Source: Candidatus Sulfopaludibacter sp. SbA3 (lineage in GTDB: Bacteria > Acidobacteriota > Terriglobia > Bryobacterales > Bryobacteraceae). Taken from it: a stretch of 64,000 nt of DNA. Location: the NCBI GenBank assembly GCA_945861625.1, contig CAMAVI010000001.1, positions 17,944-81,943 on the forward strand. The letters run 5' to 3'. Numbering within the stretch: the first letter of the stretch is position 1; each line of letters starts with the position of its first letter. Shown here one piece after another: positions 13,801-24,159 of this stretch. The position numbers and the translations under genes were made by a program. The notes below the pieces were generated by a model. That model ran no database searches. It was not told where the DNA came from and saw only the letters and a list, made by a program, of their open reading frames with translations.

Positions 13801-13906
13801 CCAAAACGATCCTCTGCGCGGTACGCTGCTCTCGGCGGCAAAAAATTTAGAAATGAACTTTCACCGCGAACTCGAAGACGCGCGGGTTGCCGGCGCTGGT
13901 AATTGA
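10847..13906 (+). CDS. Winged-helix DNA-binding domain + AAA ATPase + TPR-like transcriptional regulator
   Basis: N-terminal OmpR/CadC-type wHTH (LTPKVFAVLNYLVEHPARLVTQDELLEAIWPETYVQPEVLRTYVQEVRKILGD), Walker A GEAGIGKST, Walker B VVILEDLHW, long helical C-terminus; TATAAT at 10815-10820. Confidence 0.9.
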   Translation: MKDFGPFRLDPGNQCLWRDKDRIALTPKVFAVLNYLVEHPARLVTQDELLEAIWPETYVQPEVLRTYVQEVRKILGDRPKDPLYIETLPKRGYQFIAAITSQGPPKFIPEETVQVGRERELAELDSFLHKASEGQRQIVFVTGEAGIGKSTLIDAFEQRLCGQADLRAIRGQCVEGFGGKEAYYPVLDAFSQLVRGAGSEQVIQTLASQAPTWLMQFPSLLKPERREALQREILGATRERMVREICQALEALTVETPLVVILEDLHWGDPSTLDLISALARHRTPAKLMLVGTYRPVEVILLQSPLKTLKQDLVLHKLCSEIPLERLAEDQVAEYLSAEFPSALLPDGLAALIHRHSEGNPLFMASIVADLVKNGQLSNAGGRWELAVPLEQIEPGVPETLQQMLEIQVERLGETEQSVLKCASVAGRRFSAWAVAGMLGIGMGEAEEVCERFARRQQFLRRGRGPGAVGSEISAHYEFRHALYLKVLYRQIPLAQRAQWHRTLAEKIEMLLEPARAEARLELATEIALHFENGRQFERAVRYLILSSENAARRYAHRDAIAILEHARGLLAGLPMDVACALEIEILEHVSDAHYAVGSLKASAEADGAALTLAEQGGVKAAQVSALTRLARVMAFSDPDGCVAVCERAARVCSSFDDPLLQARTHLLAATWRIISNGWSQADADRCAEAQSRIKQLLGPEKPAYYEVLYAHVQALRGEYRDAYEIARSGLERAVETHSLVVYLSSLSSLALALMHLGWWGELRGTVESGIELAEKNGNELWRILFEAMLGWLHLQAFDLEGARRIAGHLLETQLEEPAGQVRTMALLTTGYADLASGEPARALDYFLKVRDRAPSPKFFLQWYWRMNSEAGLVSAYLEVGDLEQARTAADLFLGDALTTADPALRAQAWDAMARVAARKSDHQRALECMEQALAAVQDHDLPSVSWRLHATAARVYLQLRDFEKCEQHCLRASAGLHRTAASFGQNDPLRGTLLSAAKNLEMNFHRELEDARVAGAGN

Positions 13907-16900
13907 GCCAAAGGCGGGGGAGCCGAACGAACCGTTGGGGTCGCCGAGCGGCGGTGTGTTGCTCACGTTAAAGGCCTCCGCCCGAACTTCGGTGCTCACC
14001 CGCTCCGTCAAACGGAACGTCTTGCCGAGCATGAGATCCGCATTCTGCAAGCCGGGGCCGCGTACCGGGTTGCGCGTGCTGCTTCCCAGCGTGAACTGGG
14101 GAGCCAGCCGGAACGCTGACGTATCGAACCAGCGGGCGACGCTGCGGCTCGCCGACGAGTTGGGGTCGGCTATGAGGTTTGGCCGCTGTGTTCCGTAGCC
14201 CAAGTTGGAGTTCAGATTTGTGGCTTGAGAGACGCTGACCATCGCTCCGGTCTGCACGCGCACCAGACCCGCGATCTGCCAGCCGGAAATCTTCTAGAAG
14301 CGGGGGATTTGATACGTCCAGCCGGTGGTGAAGACGTGGGGGATATCGCCGTTCGACAGCGACCGCTCGATGCGCAGATTATTGGCGTTGGCGACGCCCG
14401 TGTTGGCGATGGGGCCGGTGAAGATCGTATTCGAGAAGACGCTCGATGCATCGTCGATCAGCTTGGACCAGGTGTAGGCCGCGGTGAATGTGAAGCCGCT
14501 CGCCAACCGCTTCTCGAGTTTTGCCTGCAAAGCGTGGTAATTGGAGTTGCCGTTGTTATTGCGGAACAGGGCCACGTTGGTGAAGCGGGGAAAAAGGCGC
14601 AGCAGTTGCTGGCGCGTGATCGTCGCGCCGCCGAGCGACGACGAATCCGGGATCTGCCCGAAGTAGGGATTCGCAATCGGTTCGAGCAAAGCAGAGCCAA
14701 GACTCAAGTACCGATCCGGCAACTGGTTGATATTGGCGTCGGGTGTGCCTAAATGCGTGTTCCGCGAGCCCAGGTAGCCGGCTTCGATATTCCAGTTTTC
14801 CCCGATCGTTTTTTGCAGCGTGAAGTTCCATTGCTGCGAATGCCCGGATGGCTGCTTCCGGTTGACTGCGAACACCCCCTGGCCCAGGCCGGAATTCGGG
14901 TTGGGTTCCGTCACTTGCACCGCGGGTCCGCCGGCGAGCTGAAACGCGGGCCGGATGTTGTCCTGTGATTGCTGCCCCACCGTTTGCACGAAAGGAAATT
15001 GCGGGAGCGTGAACGGCGTGGTCAGGCCGCTCTGCTCAAACCAGATCATGCCGTACCCTGCACGGACCACCCAGGAATCGCCGATCCGGTAAGCAATGCC
15101 CGCGCGGGGCCCGAAATTTCCGTATTCGAGATTGCGGGCCGTACGTGGAAAGTCCAGAACCTGTGTTCGCAGGTTGAAAACCGCGCCCTGATTGTTCGCT
15201 TCCGTGGACGGGAAATTGAGCGTGTAGCGGGTCCCCAGGTTGAATTGCAAGCGGTTCGTCACGCGCCACTCGTCGCCCACAAAGAACTCCGCAATGTGTG
15301 CGCGCGGCTGCAAAACCTGTTTCTGAATATCGACGGTGAAGGAGTTCACTTGCCCCAACAAGAGCGAGCGGACGCTGTCGCCCGTGCCCGCCGCCGTGAA
15401 CGAGAACGCTCCCGTGGGATTCGGTGGGTTCAATACAGCCAAAGCTTCCCGCCGCAAGTCGGTTCCGAACTTGATCGTATGCCGGCCGCGCACCATGGAA
15501 AAGGTATCTACCATTTGAACGACGGAAGTGGTGAACTTGCTGTTGGCGCCGGCAGCCGGGCCGATCTGTTGGAATCCCGCGACCAGAAACATAGGTAACA
15601 CCGAAGCGAAGGAATTGGCCGGCAGGCCAGGCACAACGATGCCGCCGTCCTGCAGCGCTGTTTGGTTCAAGTTGCGCCGGGTGTATCCGAAGCGGGCCTG
15701 ATTGAGGGTACGGGGAGAAATCGTCCAAGCGTACTCGCCGGCGAAACTATCGCCTCGCGTGAGGGCGTGACCTGTTACGCCTGATGAAATCGCTCCACTC
15801 CCGTCCGGCAGCGGAGTCACGGGAGTGTTGTCGTCTTGAAAATGGGAGTAGCGCGCGAAAGCGCGGTGCCGGTCTCCGAAATAGCGGTCGACGCGTCCGT
15901 CGAAATGGTCCTGATTATCTGGCTCGACACCGGTGCGCACGAAGTTGTTCGCCGTGCCGGAACGGTTTGCGCTTGGATAATGCGCGAGAACTTGCGCGGC
16001 GGCGGAATCGATCTGCGACACGGGTATGCCGGCGCGCTGAGCGTCCGTGGGAACGGTGCTGAAGCGCGTGATCCCCGTGCGCAAGCGCGTACCCTGCCAG
16101 TCCGTGAAGAAAAACGTGCGGTTCTTCTGGATTGGGCCGCCCAATGCGAATCCATACTGGTTGCGGCGGAATACGGGATTCGGGCCTGGCTGCGCGAAAA
16201 GATTGCGGGCGTTCAGCTTTTCGTTGCGAAAGTATTCAAACAATGTGCCGTGAAGCGCATTCCCGCCCGACTTGGTCGCGACCATGACCGTGCCGCCGTT
16301 GGAACGGCCATACTCTGGCGAATAGGCGTTAATGTTGAGGCGAAATTCTTCAATGCCATCGAGAATTGGATAGAAGACGACCTGTCCAGGTTCTGGTTGC
16401 AGGACACTGATGCCATCGTAGAGATATTCGTTGGTGCGTGGCCGGCTGCCATTGATGCGCGGGAGTAGGGAGCCGCTGGGCAGCGCCACGCCGGGTGAAA
16501 GGGCGATCAAGGGGATGAAGTTGCGGCCATCCAGAGGCAGCGCGGAGAGCTTGGCTTGATCGACGGCATAAGCGACCGCCCCGCTGGCGGTCTGTAGGAG
16601 TGGAGTCTGCGCCGTGACGTCGATCCTATCCGCTCCCGCCAAAGTGAGTTTGACGTCCAGGCTGATCTGATCGCCTAACCGCAGATGCAAGCCGGCTTGA
16701 TGAAATGCAACGAATCCAGGCGCCTGGGCCGCGAGAACGTACTCGCCCGCCGGCAGGCCCAATAGGTGATATTCTCCGCGCCCATCGGAGGCCGCCTGGA
16801 AGACCGCGCCCGTGGCCTGGTGCGTGGCCGACAGATTCGTGCCCGGCGCCACCGCGCCGGAGGGATCTAATACCGTTCCGAACAGCTCGGCTTTGCCGGC

Positions 16901-16957
16901 CTGGGCAGGGCAGAGCGCGGCGAGGAGAAGCCCACAGGCCAGCACTCTGTATTCCAT
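13847..16957 (-). pseudogene. TonB-dependent receptor (Oar-like) interrupted by an in-frame TAG at 14294-14296
   Basis: ORFs 14294..16957 and 13847..14263 are in the same frame; reading through gives ...TYQIPRF*KISGWQIAGLVRVQTGAMVSV...FEFAVKVHF, a complete receptor C-terminus. Confidence 0.85.
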
Positions 16958-17025
16958 AAACGACAGTGTATCGCAAACAGGACATTGCGCGGCGGGCGGG
17001 CTCCCTGACCGTCTATTCTGAAGAA

Positions 17026-18255
17026 GTGAGCACGGCTCAATCCAGCACGCCGGCGCGGAGTCTTCGCGGCAAGACCTCCTACGCGGTCCTGTCGACCATC
17101 AGTTTCTGTCACTTCTTAAATGACATGATCCAGTCGCTGCTGCCGGCGATTTATCCGCTTCTCAAGGGTAATTTCCACTTGGACTTCGGCCAGATCGGGT
17201 TGATCACGTTCGTCAATCAGGTAACGGCCTCCGTGCTGCAGCCAATTGTGGGATGGTTCACCGACAAGCGCCCGCAGGCCTATTCGTTGAGCATCGGAAT
17301 GGCGTTCACGCTGTTTGGGCTGGTGATGCTATCGGTGGCGTCTTCCTTTCCGGCGATCCTGGCCGCGGCGGCGATGGTGGGGATTGGTTCGGCCATATTT
17401 CATCCGGAATCGTCACGGGTGGCGCGCATGGCCTCCGGCGGGCAACACGGCTTCGCCCAGTCCATTTTTCAAGTGGGAGGAAACGCGGGCTCAGCCACGG
17501 GGCCGCTATTGGCCGCGTTCATTGTGCTGCCGCACGGGCAAGTCAGCCTGGCCTGGTTTTCGCTGGCGGCGCTGTTGGGCATGGCGCTGCTGGGAAAAGT
17601 GGGGGCGTGGACCCAGCACTACCGGACAGCGCGCGCGAAAGCACAGGCGAGCCATGCCGATCATATTGAGCACAACCTTTCCGCGGCGAGAGTCAGGTTC
17701 TCCATCGCCATTCTGATCGCACTGGTCTTCTCCAAGTTCATTTACGTGGCCAGTCTGACCAGCTATTACACGTTTTACCTGATCAATAAGTTCGCCGTGC
17801 CGGTGCAGACCGCGCAGTTGTATTTGTTCATCTTCTTGGGCGCGATTGCGGTGGGTACGCTGCTGGGCGGTCCGATCGGCGACCGCGTGGGCCGCAAGTA
17901 CGTCATCTGGAGTTCGATTCTGGGGGTGCTGCCGTTCACTCTCGCGCTGCCTTACGCCAACTTGTGGTGGACCGCCGTGTTCAGCGCCATCATCGGCATG
18001 ATTTTGGCGTCGGCGTTTCCGGCCATCGTCGTCTACGCGCAGGAATTGCTGCCCGGCAAGGTGGGCATGATCTCGGGACTCTTCTTCGGGCTGGCATTTG
18101 GAGTGGCGGGCATCGGAGCGGCACTACTCGGCGAGTTGGCCGATCGCACGAGTGTGGAATTCGTTTACCGCGTATGTTCGTTCCTGCCGCTGATCGGACT
18201 ATTGACGGCGTTCTTGCCGGATATCGAGGGCGCCCTACGGCGTGCCAAGGCTTGA
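17026..18255 (+). CDS. MFS transporter, fosmidomycin-resistance (Fsr)-like
   Basis: TISFCHFLNDMIQSLLPAIYPLLKGNFHLDFGQIGLITFVNQ characteristic of Fsr-type MFS; GTG start at 17026 within longer ORF. Confidence 0.87.
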   Translation: MSTAQSSTPARSLRGKTSYAVLSTISFCHFLNDMIQSLLPAIYPLLKGNFHLDFGQIGLITFVNQVTASVLQPIVGWFTDKRPQAYSLSIGMAFTLFGLVMLSVASSFPAILAAAAMVGIGSAIFHPESSRVARMASGGQHGFAQSIFQVGGNAGSATGPLLAAFIVLPHGQVSLAWFSLAALLGMALLGKVGAWTQHYRTARAKAQASHADHIEHNLSAARVRFSIAILIALVFSKFIYVASLTSYYTFYLINKFAVPVQTAQLYLFIFLGAIAVGTLLGGPIGDRVGRKYVIWSSILGVLPFTLALPYANLWWTAVFSAIIGMILASAFPAIVVYAQELLPGKVGMISGLFFGLAFGVAGIGAALLGELADRTSVEFVYRVCSFLPLIGLLTAFLPDIEGALRRAKA

Positions 18256-20505
18256 TCAGTGCCAGTCGAGTTGGGCCTTGAGCTGGGCGAAGTTCACCGG
18301 CTTGGTTACGTAGTCGTCAAAACCAGCCGCCAGGGCCTTTTCGCGGTCCCCCTGCATGGCGAACGCCGTGAGGGCAATCACGCGCAAGTCCTTCAGCGAC
18401 GGGTCCTGGCGGATTTCCCGCAGCACCTGATAGCCGTCCATCTCCGGCATCTGAATATCGAGCAGCACCAGATCCGGCCGGGATTCGCGAATCTTTTCGA
18501 GCGCCTCGCGCCCGTTGCTGGCCTCGACAATGGAGGCTACATGCCCCGCGAGAGCTTCCCGGATCAGTTCGCGCCCCGCTGCATTGTCGTCGGCAACGAA
18601 TACCCGTTTGCCACCGGCCACGCCGGCGAGTTTGCGCAAGTGGGCCAGGAGTCCGGGTTTCCACCCGGAACCTTTTTCGAATACAGGCGCCGACAGCGCG
18701 GCCAGGGTTTCGCGCTCCCGTTCGTTCAGATCCTTGACGGAAAGGATCATCACCGGCAGCGAATGCCATTTTTCGGTTGCGCGAATCTCGGCAAGAAAAT
18801 CAAAGCCGCTCTTGCCCGGGAACACCAGATCCAGAACCACCGCGTCCACGCGCGAGGACTTTAAGATTTTCCACGCTGCCGGCGCGCTGTGCGCGGTAAC
18901 AGGAGCGTGACCCTCGGCGAGGAGAATATCAGCAACCAGTTGGCGGGTTTCCGGATCATCATCGACGACCAGAACTTGTAAAGCTCCGTCCGGCCGTAGA
19001 GCGTGACGGATGGTACGCACCAGCACTTCATTAGAGTACGGCTTCACCACGCAGGCCGCGGCGCCGAGCGCGGTCCCCATCTTGCGTTCATCCCCGGGAG
19101 AGGCGATGACGACCGGGATGGAAGAGGTTTCGCTGGCGGTCTTGAGGTCATGCAAGGTCTCCCACCCGCTCTTGCCGGCTACTTCCATGTCCAACAAGAT
19201 GAGGCTGGGCCGGAGTTCCCGGGCCTTGTGCAACGCATCCGCGCCGGAGCCGGCCGATACAGCGCGAAATCCTTCTGCTTCGAGCAACCGCGAGACTTGG
19301 TCACGCCAGGCCGCCGCGTGACTGGTGACGAGAATGAGTGGGGCGGCGGGACCCGCCTCCTCCGTGGTGCCGGTGCCTTCCTCCCGCCATTGGTCCGCTC
19401 CGGCTAGCGGCAAAGTGAAAAAGAACCGGCTTCCGCGGCCGGGCGTGCTTTCCACCCAAATTTTCCCACCGTGGTGCTCCACCAGGCGGCGGGTAATGGC
19501 CAAACCCAAGCCGGTGCCTTCACGAACGCCCTTGGTGGTGGCGCTGACCTGGCGGAAGCTCTCGAAAATCGCCTGTTGATCCTCGGTCTTGATGCCAATG
19601 CCGGTATCGCTGACCACCAGACAAACGCTTCCATCCATGACCGACGACTCGACCCACACACGGCCGCCCGGCTGCGTGAACTTGATCGCGTTGCTCAACA
19701 GGTTGTAAAGAATTTCCTTGAAGCGCAGGCGGTCGGCCTGCAGAATCAAGGTGGCGTCGATGTCGCCATCGAGCGTAAGGTTCTTGGCGATGGCGAGAGG
19801 CCGTATGCTGGTGAGCACTTCCGCCGTGGCCACCGCCATGGGAAACGGTTCAACGTGCAACTCCAGCCGCCCGGCTTCGATCTTGGAAAGATCCAGGATG
19901 TCATTGATCAACTCGAGCAGGTGTTGCGCGTCCCGCTGGATGTGGGTCACAAAGCGCTTCTGCTTTTCGTTGAGCGCGCCGGCGCCTTCTTCGGAGAGCA
20001 ATTCGGAAAATCCCAGGATTGTATTCAGCGGCGTGCGGAGTTCGTGGCTCATGCTGGCCAGGAACTCGCTCTTCAGACGGTTTGCGCGTTCCACTTCACG
20101 CGTCCTCATGGCGATTTCTTCTTCGGCGGCGCGGCGCTCACTGACATCCCGCACAACGCAGAGCACGTGACCTTCCGCATCGGCCAGCGGACTCAAGTTG
20201 ATATCCACGGCAAACTCGCTGCCATCTTTGCGCAATGCGAATAAGTCTAATCCGTGTCCCATGGGCCGCCGCGTGGGTTGGGTGTCGTAATGCTCCCGGC
20301 GGGCTGCGTGCCCACCGCGAAACCGCTGCGGCACAAGCTCATCCACGTTCAATCCGAGCAACTCCGCGTGGGAACGCTGGAACATGCGCTCGGCTTCGGG
20401 ATTGGCGAGGACGATACGGCCTTTCCGGTCTACCTCAAGGATGGCGTCGGGGGCGGCTTCGAGGAACAAGAATAGCCGCCGCGCGGCCTGTGAACTCGCC
20501 ATCAT
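18256..20505 (-). CDS. Soluble hybrid sensor histidine kinase/response regulator (PAS-HisKA-HATPase-three REC-like domains)
   Basis: [44 protein letters not shown]; three receiver-like segments ([29 protein letters not shown]). Confidence 0.93.
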   Translation of the reverse strand: MMASSQAARRLFLFLEAAPDAILEVDRKGRIVLANPEAERMFQRSHAELLGLNVDELVPQRFRGGHAARREHYDTQPTRRPMGHGLDLFALRKDGSEFAVDINLSPLADAEGHVLCVVRDVSERRAAEEEIAMRTREVERANRLKSEFLASMSHELRTPLNTILGFSELLSEEGAGALNEKQKRFVTHIQRDAQHLLELINDILDLSKIEAGRLELHVEPFPMAVATAEVLTSIRPLAIAKNLTLDGDIDATLILQADRLRFKEILYNLLSNAIKFTQPGGRVWVESSVMDGSVCLVVSDTGIGIKTEDQQAIFESFRQVSATTKGVREGTGLGLAITRRLVEHHGGKIWVESTPGRGSRFFFTLPLAGADQWREEGTGTTEEAGPAAPLILVTSHAAAWRDQVSRLLEAEGFRAVSAGSGADALHKARELRPSLILLDMEVAGKSGWETLHDLKTASETSSIPVVIASPGDERKMGTALGAAACVVKPYSNEVLVRTIRHALRPDGALQVLVVDDDPETRQLVADILLAEGHAPVTAHSAPAAWKILKSSRVDAVVLDLVFPGKSGFDFLAEIRATEKWHSLPVMILSVKDLNERERETLAALSAPVFEKGSGWKPGLLAHLRKLAGVAGGKRVFVADDNAAGRELIREALAGHVASIVEASNGREALEKIRESRPDLVLLDIQMPEMDGYQVLREIRQDPSLKDLRVIALTAFAMQGDREKALAAGFDDYVTKPVNFAQLKAQLDWH

Positions 20506-20546
20506 GCTTACTTTAGCTCATGCACGTACCGTGCCATGAAATGTAC

Positions 20547-21932
20547 ATGCGCCCCGCAATCAAGTTGGTGGCCGTGGACGACACGCCTTCCAGCTTGGAA
20601 CTTCTCGCTGAATCGCTTGCTCAGGAAGGCCTTAGCATTTTCACAGCCACCGACCCCGAGGAAGGACTGGACCTTATTTTCAGGGAACATCCGCAGATTG
20701 TGCTGCTGGATCTGGTCATACCCAAGTTGAGCGGTCTTGAAATGCTGGAGCGGATCGTCGAATTCGATCCGGGGATCGACGTCATTCTGATGACGGCGCA
20801 CTACACGACCGAGACGGCGGTCGAAGCCATTCAAAAAGGCGCTTGCGACTACATGAATAAGCCGGTTTCGATTCCGGCATTGCGGGCGCGCGTGGAAAAG
20901 CTGTTGACCGATGCCCGGCAAAGGCAGCGCACCATGGATCTGGACCGCGAACTGATGGAGACGTCCCGGTTCGAGGGGATGATCGGCCGCAGTCCATCGA
21001 TGTGGGAACTGTTTGCCCGCATTAGGCGGGTGGCTCCGCATTTCCGCTCGGCGTTGATTACAGGCCCCACGGGTACCGGCAAAGATCTGGTGGCGAAGGC
21101 CTTGCACAATCTCAGTCCGGCCAGCGCGACCGGGCGCTTCGTCACTTGCAACTGTTCGGCGGTGGTGGAGACGTTGTTTGAAAGCGAGTTGTTCGGTTAC
21201 GTGAAGGGCGCCTTCACGGGAGCCACCAGCGACAAGATGGGCCTGTTCGAGTATGCCCACGGCGGGACGCTGTTTCTCGACGAAATCGGCGACATGCCGC
21301 TGGCAACCCAAGCGAAGTTACTGAGAGTTTTGCAGAATCAGGAAGTTACCAGGGTCGGCTCGGTGACGGCGCGTAAAGTGGACGTGCGAGTGGTGGCCGC
21401 GACCAATCGGGATGTGCCGACCCAGATTGCGGAAAAGCATTTTCGGGAGGACTTGTACTACCGCCTGGCGATGGTCGAATTGAGGACCCCTTCCTTGGCG
21501 GAGAAGAAGGAAGATCTCCCGCTGCTGCAGAAGTTTTTCCTGGAGCGCTTTTGCGAGCAGTTCAACAAAGACATCAAAGGCATCACGCGGCGCGCGCAGA
21601 TCGCGCTGGCAAGGCACTCGTGGCCCGGCAATGTTCGTGAGCTGGAAAATGCTCTGGGTCACGCCTGCATGATGGCCATGGGCGAAATGATCGACGTGGA
21701 GGACTTGCCGCCCGCCGTTCGTGGGGCGGACGACCGGAAATTCGCGGCTTCGGCCCACGCCGGAGAAAGCAGCGCCGAGAACAGCGGTGCGCCCTCCTTC
21801 GAGCAACATGAGCGCGAGTTGCTGGTCGATGCGCTGGAACGGGCCGAGGGCAACCAGTCCGAGGCGGCGCGAATCCTGAAGATCAGCCGCGACCGCATGC
21901 GCTACAAGATGGCCAAGTACAATCTTCGCTAG
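20547..21932 (+). CDS. Sigma-54-dependent response regulator (NtrC family)
   Basis: REC domain ([13 protein letters not shown]), [33 protein letters not shown]-terminal Fis-type HTH; ATG at 20520 also possible. Confidence 0.93.
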   Translation: MRPAIKLVAVDDTPSSLELLAESLAQEGLSIFTATDPEEGLDLIFREHPQIVLLDLVIPKLSGLEMLERIVEFDPGIDVILMTAHYTTETAVEAIQKGACDYMNKPVSIPALRARVEKLLTDARQRQRTMDLDRELMETSRFEGMIGRSPSMWELFARIRRVAPHFRSALITGPTGTGKDLVAKALHNLSPASATGRFVTCNCSAVVETLFESELFGYVKGAFTGATSDKMGLFEYAHGGTLFLDEIGDMPLATQAKLLRVLQNQEVTRVGSVTARKVDVRVVAATNRDVPTQIAEKHFREDLYYRLAMVELRTPSLAEKKEDLPLLQKFFLERFCEQFNKDIKGITRRAQIALARHSWPGNVRELENALGHACMMAMGEMIDVEDLPPAVRGADDRKFAASAHAGESSAENSGAPSFEQHERELLVDALERAEGNQSEAARILKISRDRMRYKMAKYNLR

Positions 21933-22035
21933 ATGTTCGCCTGCTGGGCATGGCCCTGCTGATGCGCGGCATTCCCCAGTGGCCAGGGACGGCCTGCGCA
22001 TTTTCGCCTCAGATTTATCGTCTAATGGACATACG

Positions 22036-23085
22036 ATGCGGATTGCCGGGGCGGGGAGCGCTTTTCCGAAGCATTACTATTCCCAGGCGGTGCTGCTGGC
22101 CGCCCTGCGCGAGTATTGGAAGGGTCAGGTTGAAAATCCACGGATCCTCGATCAATTGTTCGCGCACTCCGGCGTGGACGGTCGCCACCTGGCGCTTCCC
22201 TTGGAGCGCTATTACGACCTGAAAAACTTCGGAGAGTTCAACCAGGCCTGGATCGAAGCGGCGGAGGAATTGGGCGAGCGGGCGATCCGTTGCGCGATGG
22301 GGCGGGCAGGCTTGGAGTTGTCTCGCATCGGCGCGCTGTTTTTTGTGTCCGTGACAGGAGTGTCTAGTCCTTCCATCGATGCCCGGCTGATCAACCGCAT
22401 GCGGCTTCCCGTGAATTTGCGGCGGACGCCCATCTTCGGATTGGGATGCGTGGCGGGCGCGGCAGGCATCGCGCGCGCTGCGGATTACGTCCGCGCCTAT
22501 CCGGATCAAGTGGCGGTGCTGCTTGCCGTGGAACTGTGTTCTCTCACTTTGCAGCGGGAAGACTTGTCGATGGCAAATCTTGTGTCCGCTGGGTTGTTCG
22601 GTGATGGCGCGGCTGCTGTTGTGGTGGTGGGAGCCAATGTAGACGTGCCAGGGCCGCGGATTTTCGCCACCCGGTCGGTGTTCTATCCGGACACGGAAGA
22701 CGTGATGGGCTGGGACATTTCGGAGAAAGGATTTCGTATTGTCTTGTCGCGCGAAGTTCCCAACGTGGTGCGCGAGCATCTGGGCCCGGACGTGGACGCC
22801 GTGCTGGCGGATCACGGATTCACGCGCGCGGACGTGGGTTCCTGGGTGCTGCACACCGGCGGGCCGAAAGTGTTGGAGGCCGCCGAAGAGTCGCTGGATT
22901 TGAAAAACGGAGAGCTAAAGGCTTCCTGGGATTGCCTGCGCCGAATGGGGAATCTGTCGTCTGCGTCGGTGCTGTGTGTTCTGGAAGAAGTCATGGAACG
23001 GCGGCGGCCTGAGCCGGGGACGCTTGGCGTTCTGGCCGCGCTAGGCCCCGGGTTCTGCTCCGAAGTCGTGCTGTTGCGCTGGTAA
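22036..23085 (+). CDS. Type III polyketide synthase (chalcone/stilbene synthase-like)
   Basis: Cys region GLGCVAGAAGIARAADYV, LCSLTLQREDLSMANLVSAGLFGDGAAAVVV, C-terminal HTGGPKVLEA and GNLSSASVLCVLEE. Confidence 0.88.
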   Translation: MRIAGAGSAFPKHYYSQAVLLAALREYWKGQVENPRILDQLFAHSGVDGRHLALPLERYYDLKNFGEFNQAWIEAAEELGERAIRCAMGRAGLELSRIGALFFVSVTGVSSPSIDARLINRMRLPVNLRRTPIFGLGCVAGAAGIARAADYVRAYPDQVAVLLAVELCSLTLQREDLSMANLVSAGLFGDGAAAVVVVGANVDVPGPRIFATRSVFYPDTEDVMGWDISEKGFRIVLSREVPNVVREHLGPDVDAVLADHGFTRADVGSWVLHTGGPKVLEAAEESLDLKNGELKASWDCLRRMGNLSSASVLCVLEEVMERRRPEPGTLGVLAALGPGFCSEVVLLRW

Positions 23086-23097
23086 TGTTCTTTGGTG

Positions 23098-24159
23098 ATG
23101 TTGCAAGCGGCGGCGAGTCTCGATACGGACGTGCTGGTGGTGGGCGGCGGTCCGGCCGGACTGGCGGCGGCCATCGCGGCACGGCGCAAGGGACTACGTG
23201 TGAGAGTGGTCGATGCCGCGCGGCCTCCCATCGACAAGGCCTGCGGCGAAGGATTGATGCCGGACGCGCTACAGGCGCTGGCGGATCTCGGTGTGCGCAT
23301 TCCCGAGGGCGCGGGGAGCGTGTTTCGCGGCATCCGCTTTATCGGCGACGACGTCACCGTCGAAGCCGATTTTCCGTCGCGCCACGCGCTGGCCGTTCGC
23401 CGCACCGTGTTGCATCAGATTCTGGTTGACGCCGCCGCGGAAGCGGGCGTGGAGTTGTGCTGGGAAACGCCGGCGGGAGATCTAGGCCACGCGTCCGCGC
23501 GCTGGATCATCGGCGCGGATGGCTACAGTTCGCGCGTCCGTACGTGGGCGGGGCTGGAGCGCTGGAGACGGCGGAAGGAACGCTACGGGTTCCGCGCGCA
23601 CTATCGCATCGAACCCTGGTCAGAGTACGTGGAGGTCTACTGGCACGCGGATTTTCAGATCTACGTGGCGCCGGTGGCCACCGACGAAGTGCTCGTGGCA
23701 TTGCTGTGCCGCGACCCGCACCTGCGTATCGATGAAGCGCTCGAATCTTTTCCTCAGTTGCAGGAACGGCTGGGAGATGCTCCGCGATCGACCACCGAAC
23801 GCGGCGGCATTTCGGCGACACGCAAGTTGTGGGTGGTCACGCAGGGTTCCGTGGCGCTGATCGGAGATGCTTCCGGTTCCGTCGATGCCATCACGGGCGA
23901 AGGACTGGGTCTGGCATTCCGGCAGGCGCTGGCCTTGGCGGATGCGCTCGCGGAGGGTAATCTTGACCTGTACGAAGCCGCGCATCAAAAGCTGACACGG
24001 CGTCCCCGGTTCTTCGCTGAGCTACTGTTGTTATTGGATGGGCGGCCGGAACTACAAGATCGGGCCCTGCGCTATCTGGGGCGGCATCCACAGGTGTTCC
24101 GATTTCTGTTAGCATGGCACGTCGGTGAAATTAGGAATCCAATCCGGTCTTTCAACTGA
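23098..24159 (+). CDS. FAD-dependent oxidoreductase (geranylgeranyl reductase-like)
   Basis: VLVVGGGPAGLAAAIAARRKGLRVRVVDAARPPIDKACGEGLMPDA; VALIGDASGSVDAITGEGLGLAFRQA. Confidence 0.88.
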   Translation: MLQAAASLDTDVLVVGGGPAGLAAAIAARRKGLRVRVVDAARPPIDKACGEGLMPDALQALADLGVRIPEGAGSVFRGIRFIGDDVTVEADFPSRHALAVRRTVLHQILVDAAAEAGVELCWETPAGDLGHASARWIIGADGYSSRVRTWAGLERWRRRKERYGFRAHYRIEPWSEYVEVYWHADFQIYVAPVATDEVLVALLCRDPHLRIDEALESFPQLQERLGDAPRSTTERGGISATRKLWVVTQGSVALIGDASGSVDAITGEGLGLAFRQALALADALAEGNLDLYEAAHQKLTRRPRFFAELLLLLDGRPELQDRALRYLGRHPQVFRFLLAWHVGEIRNPIRSFN

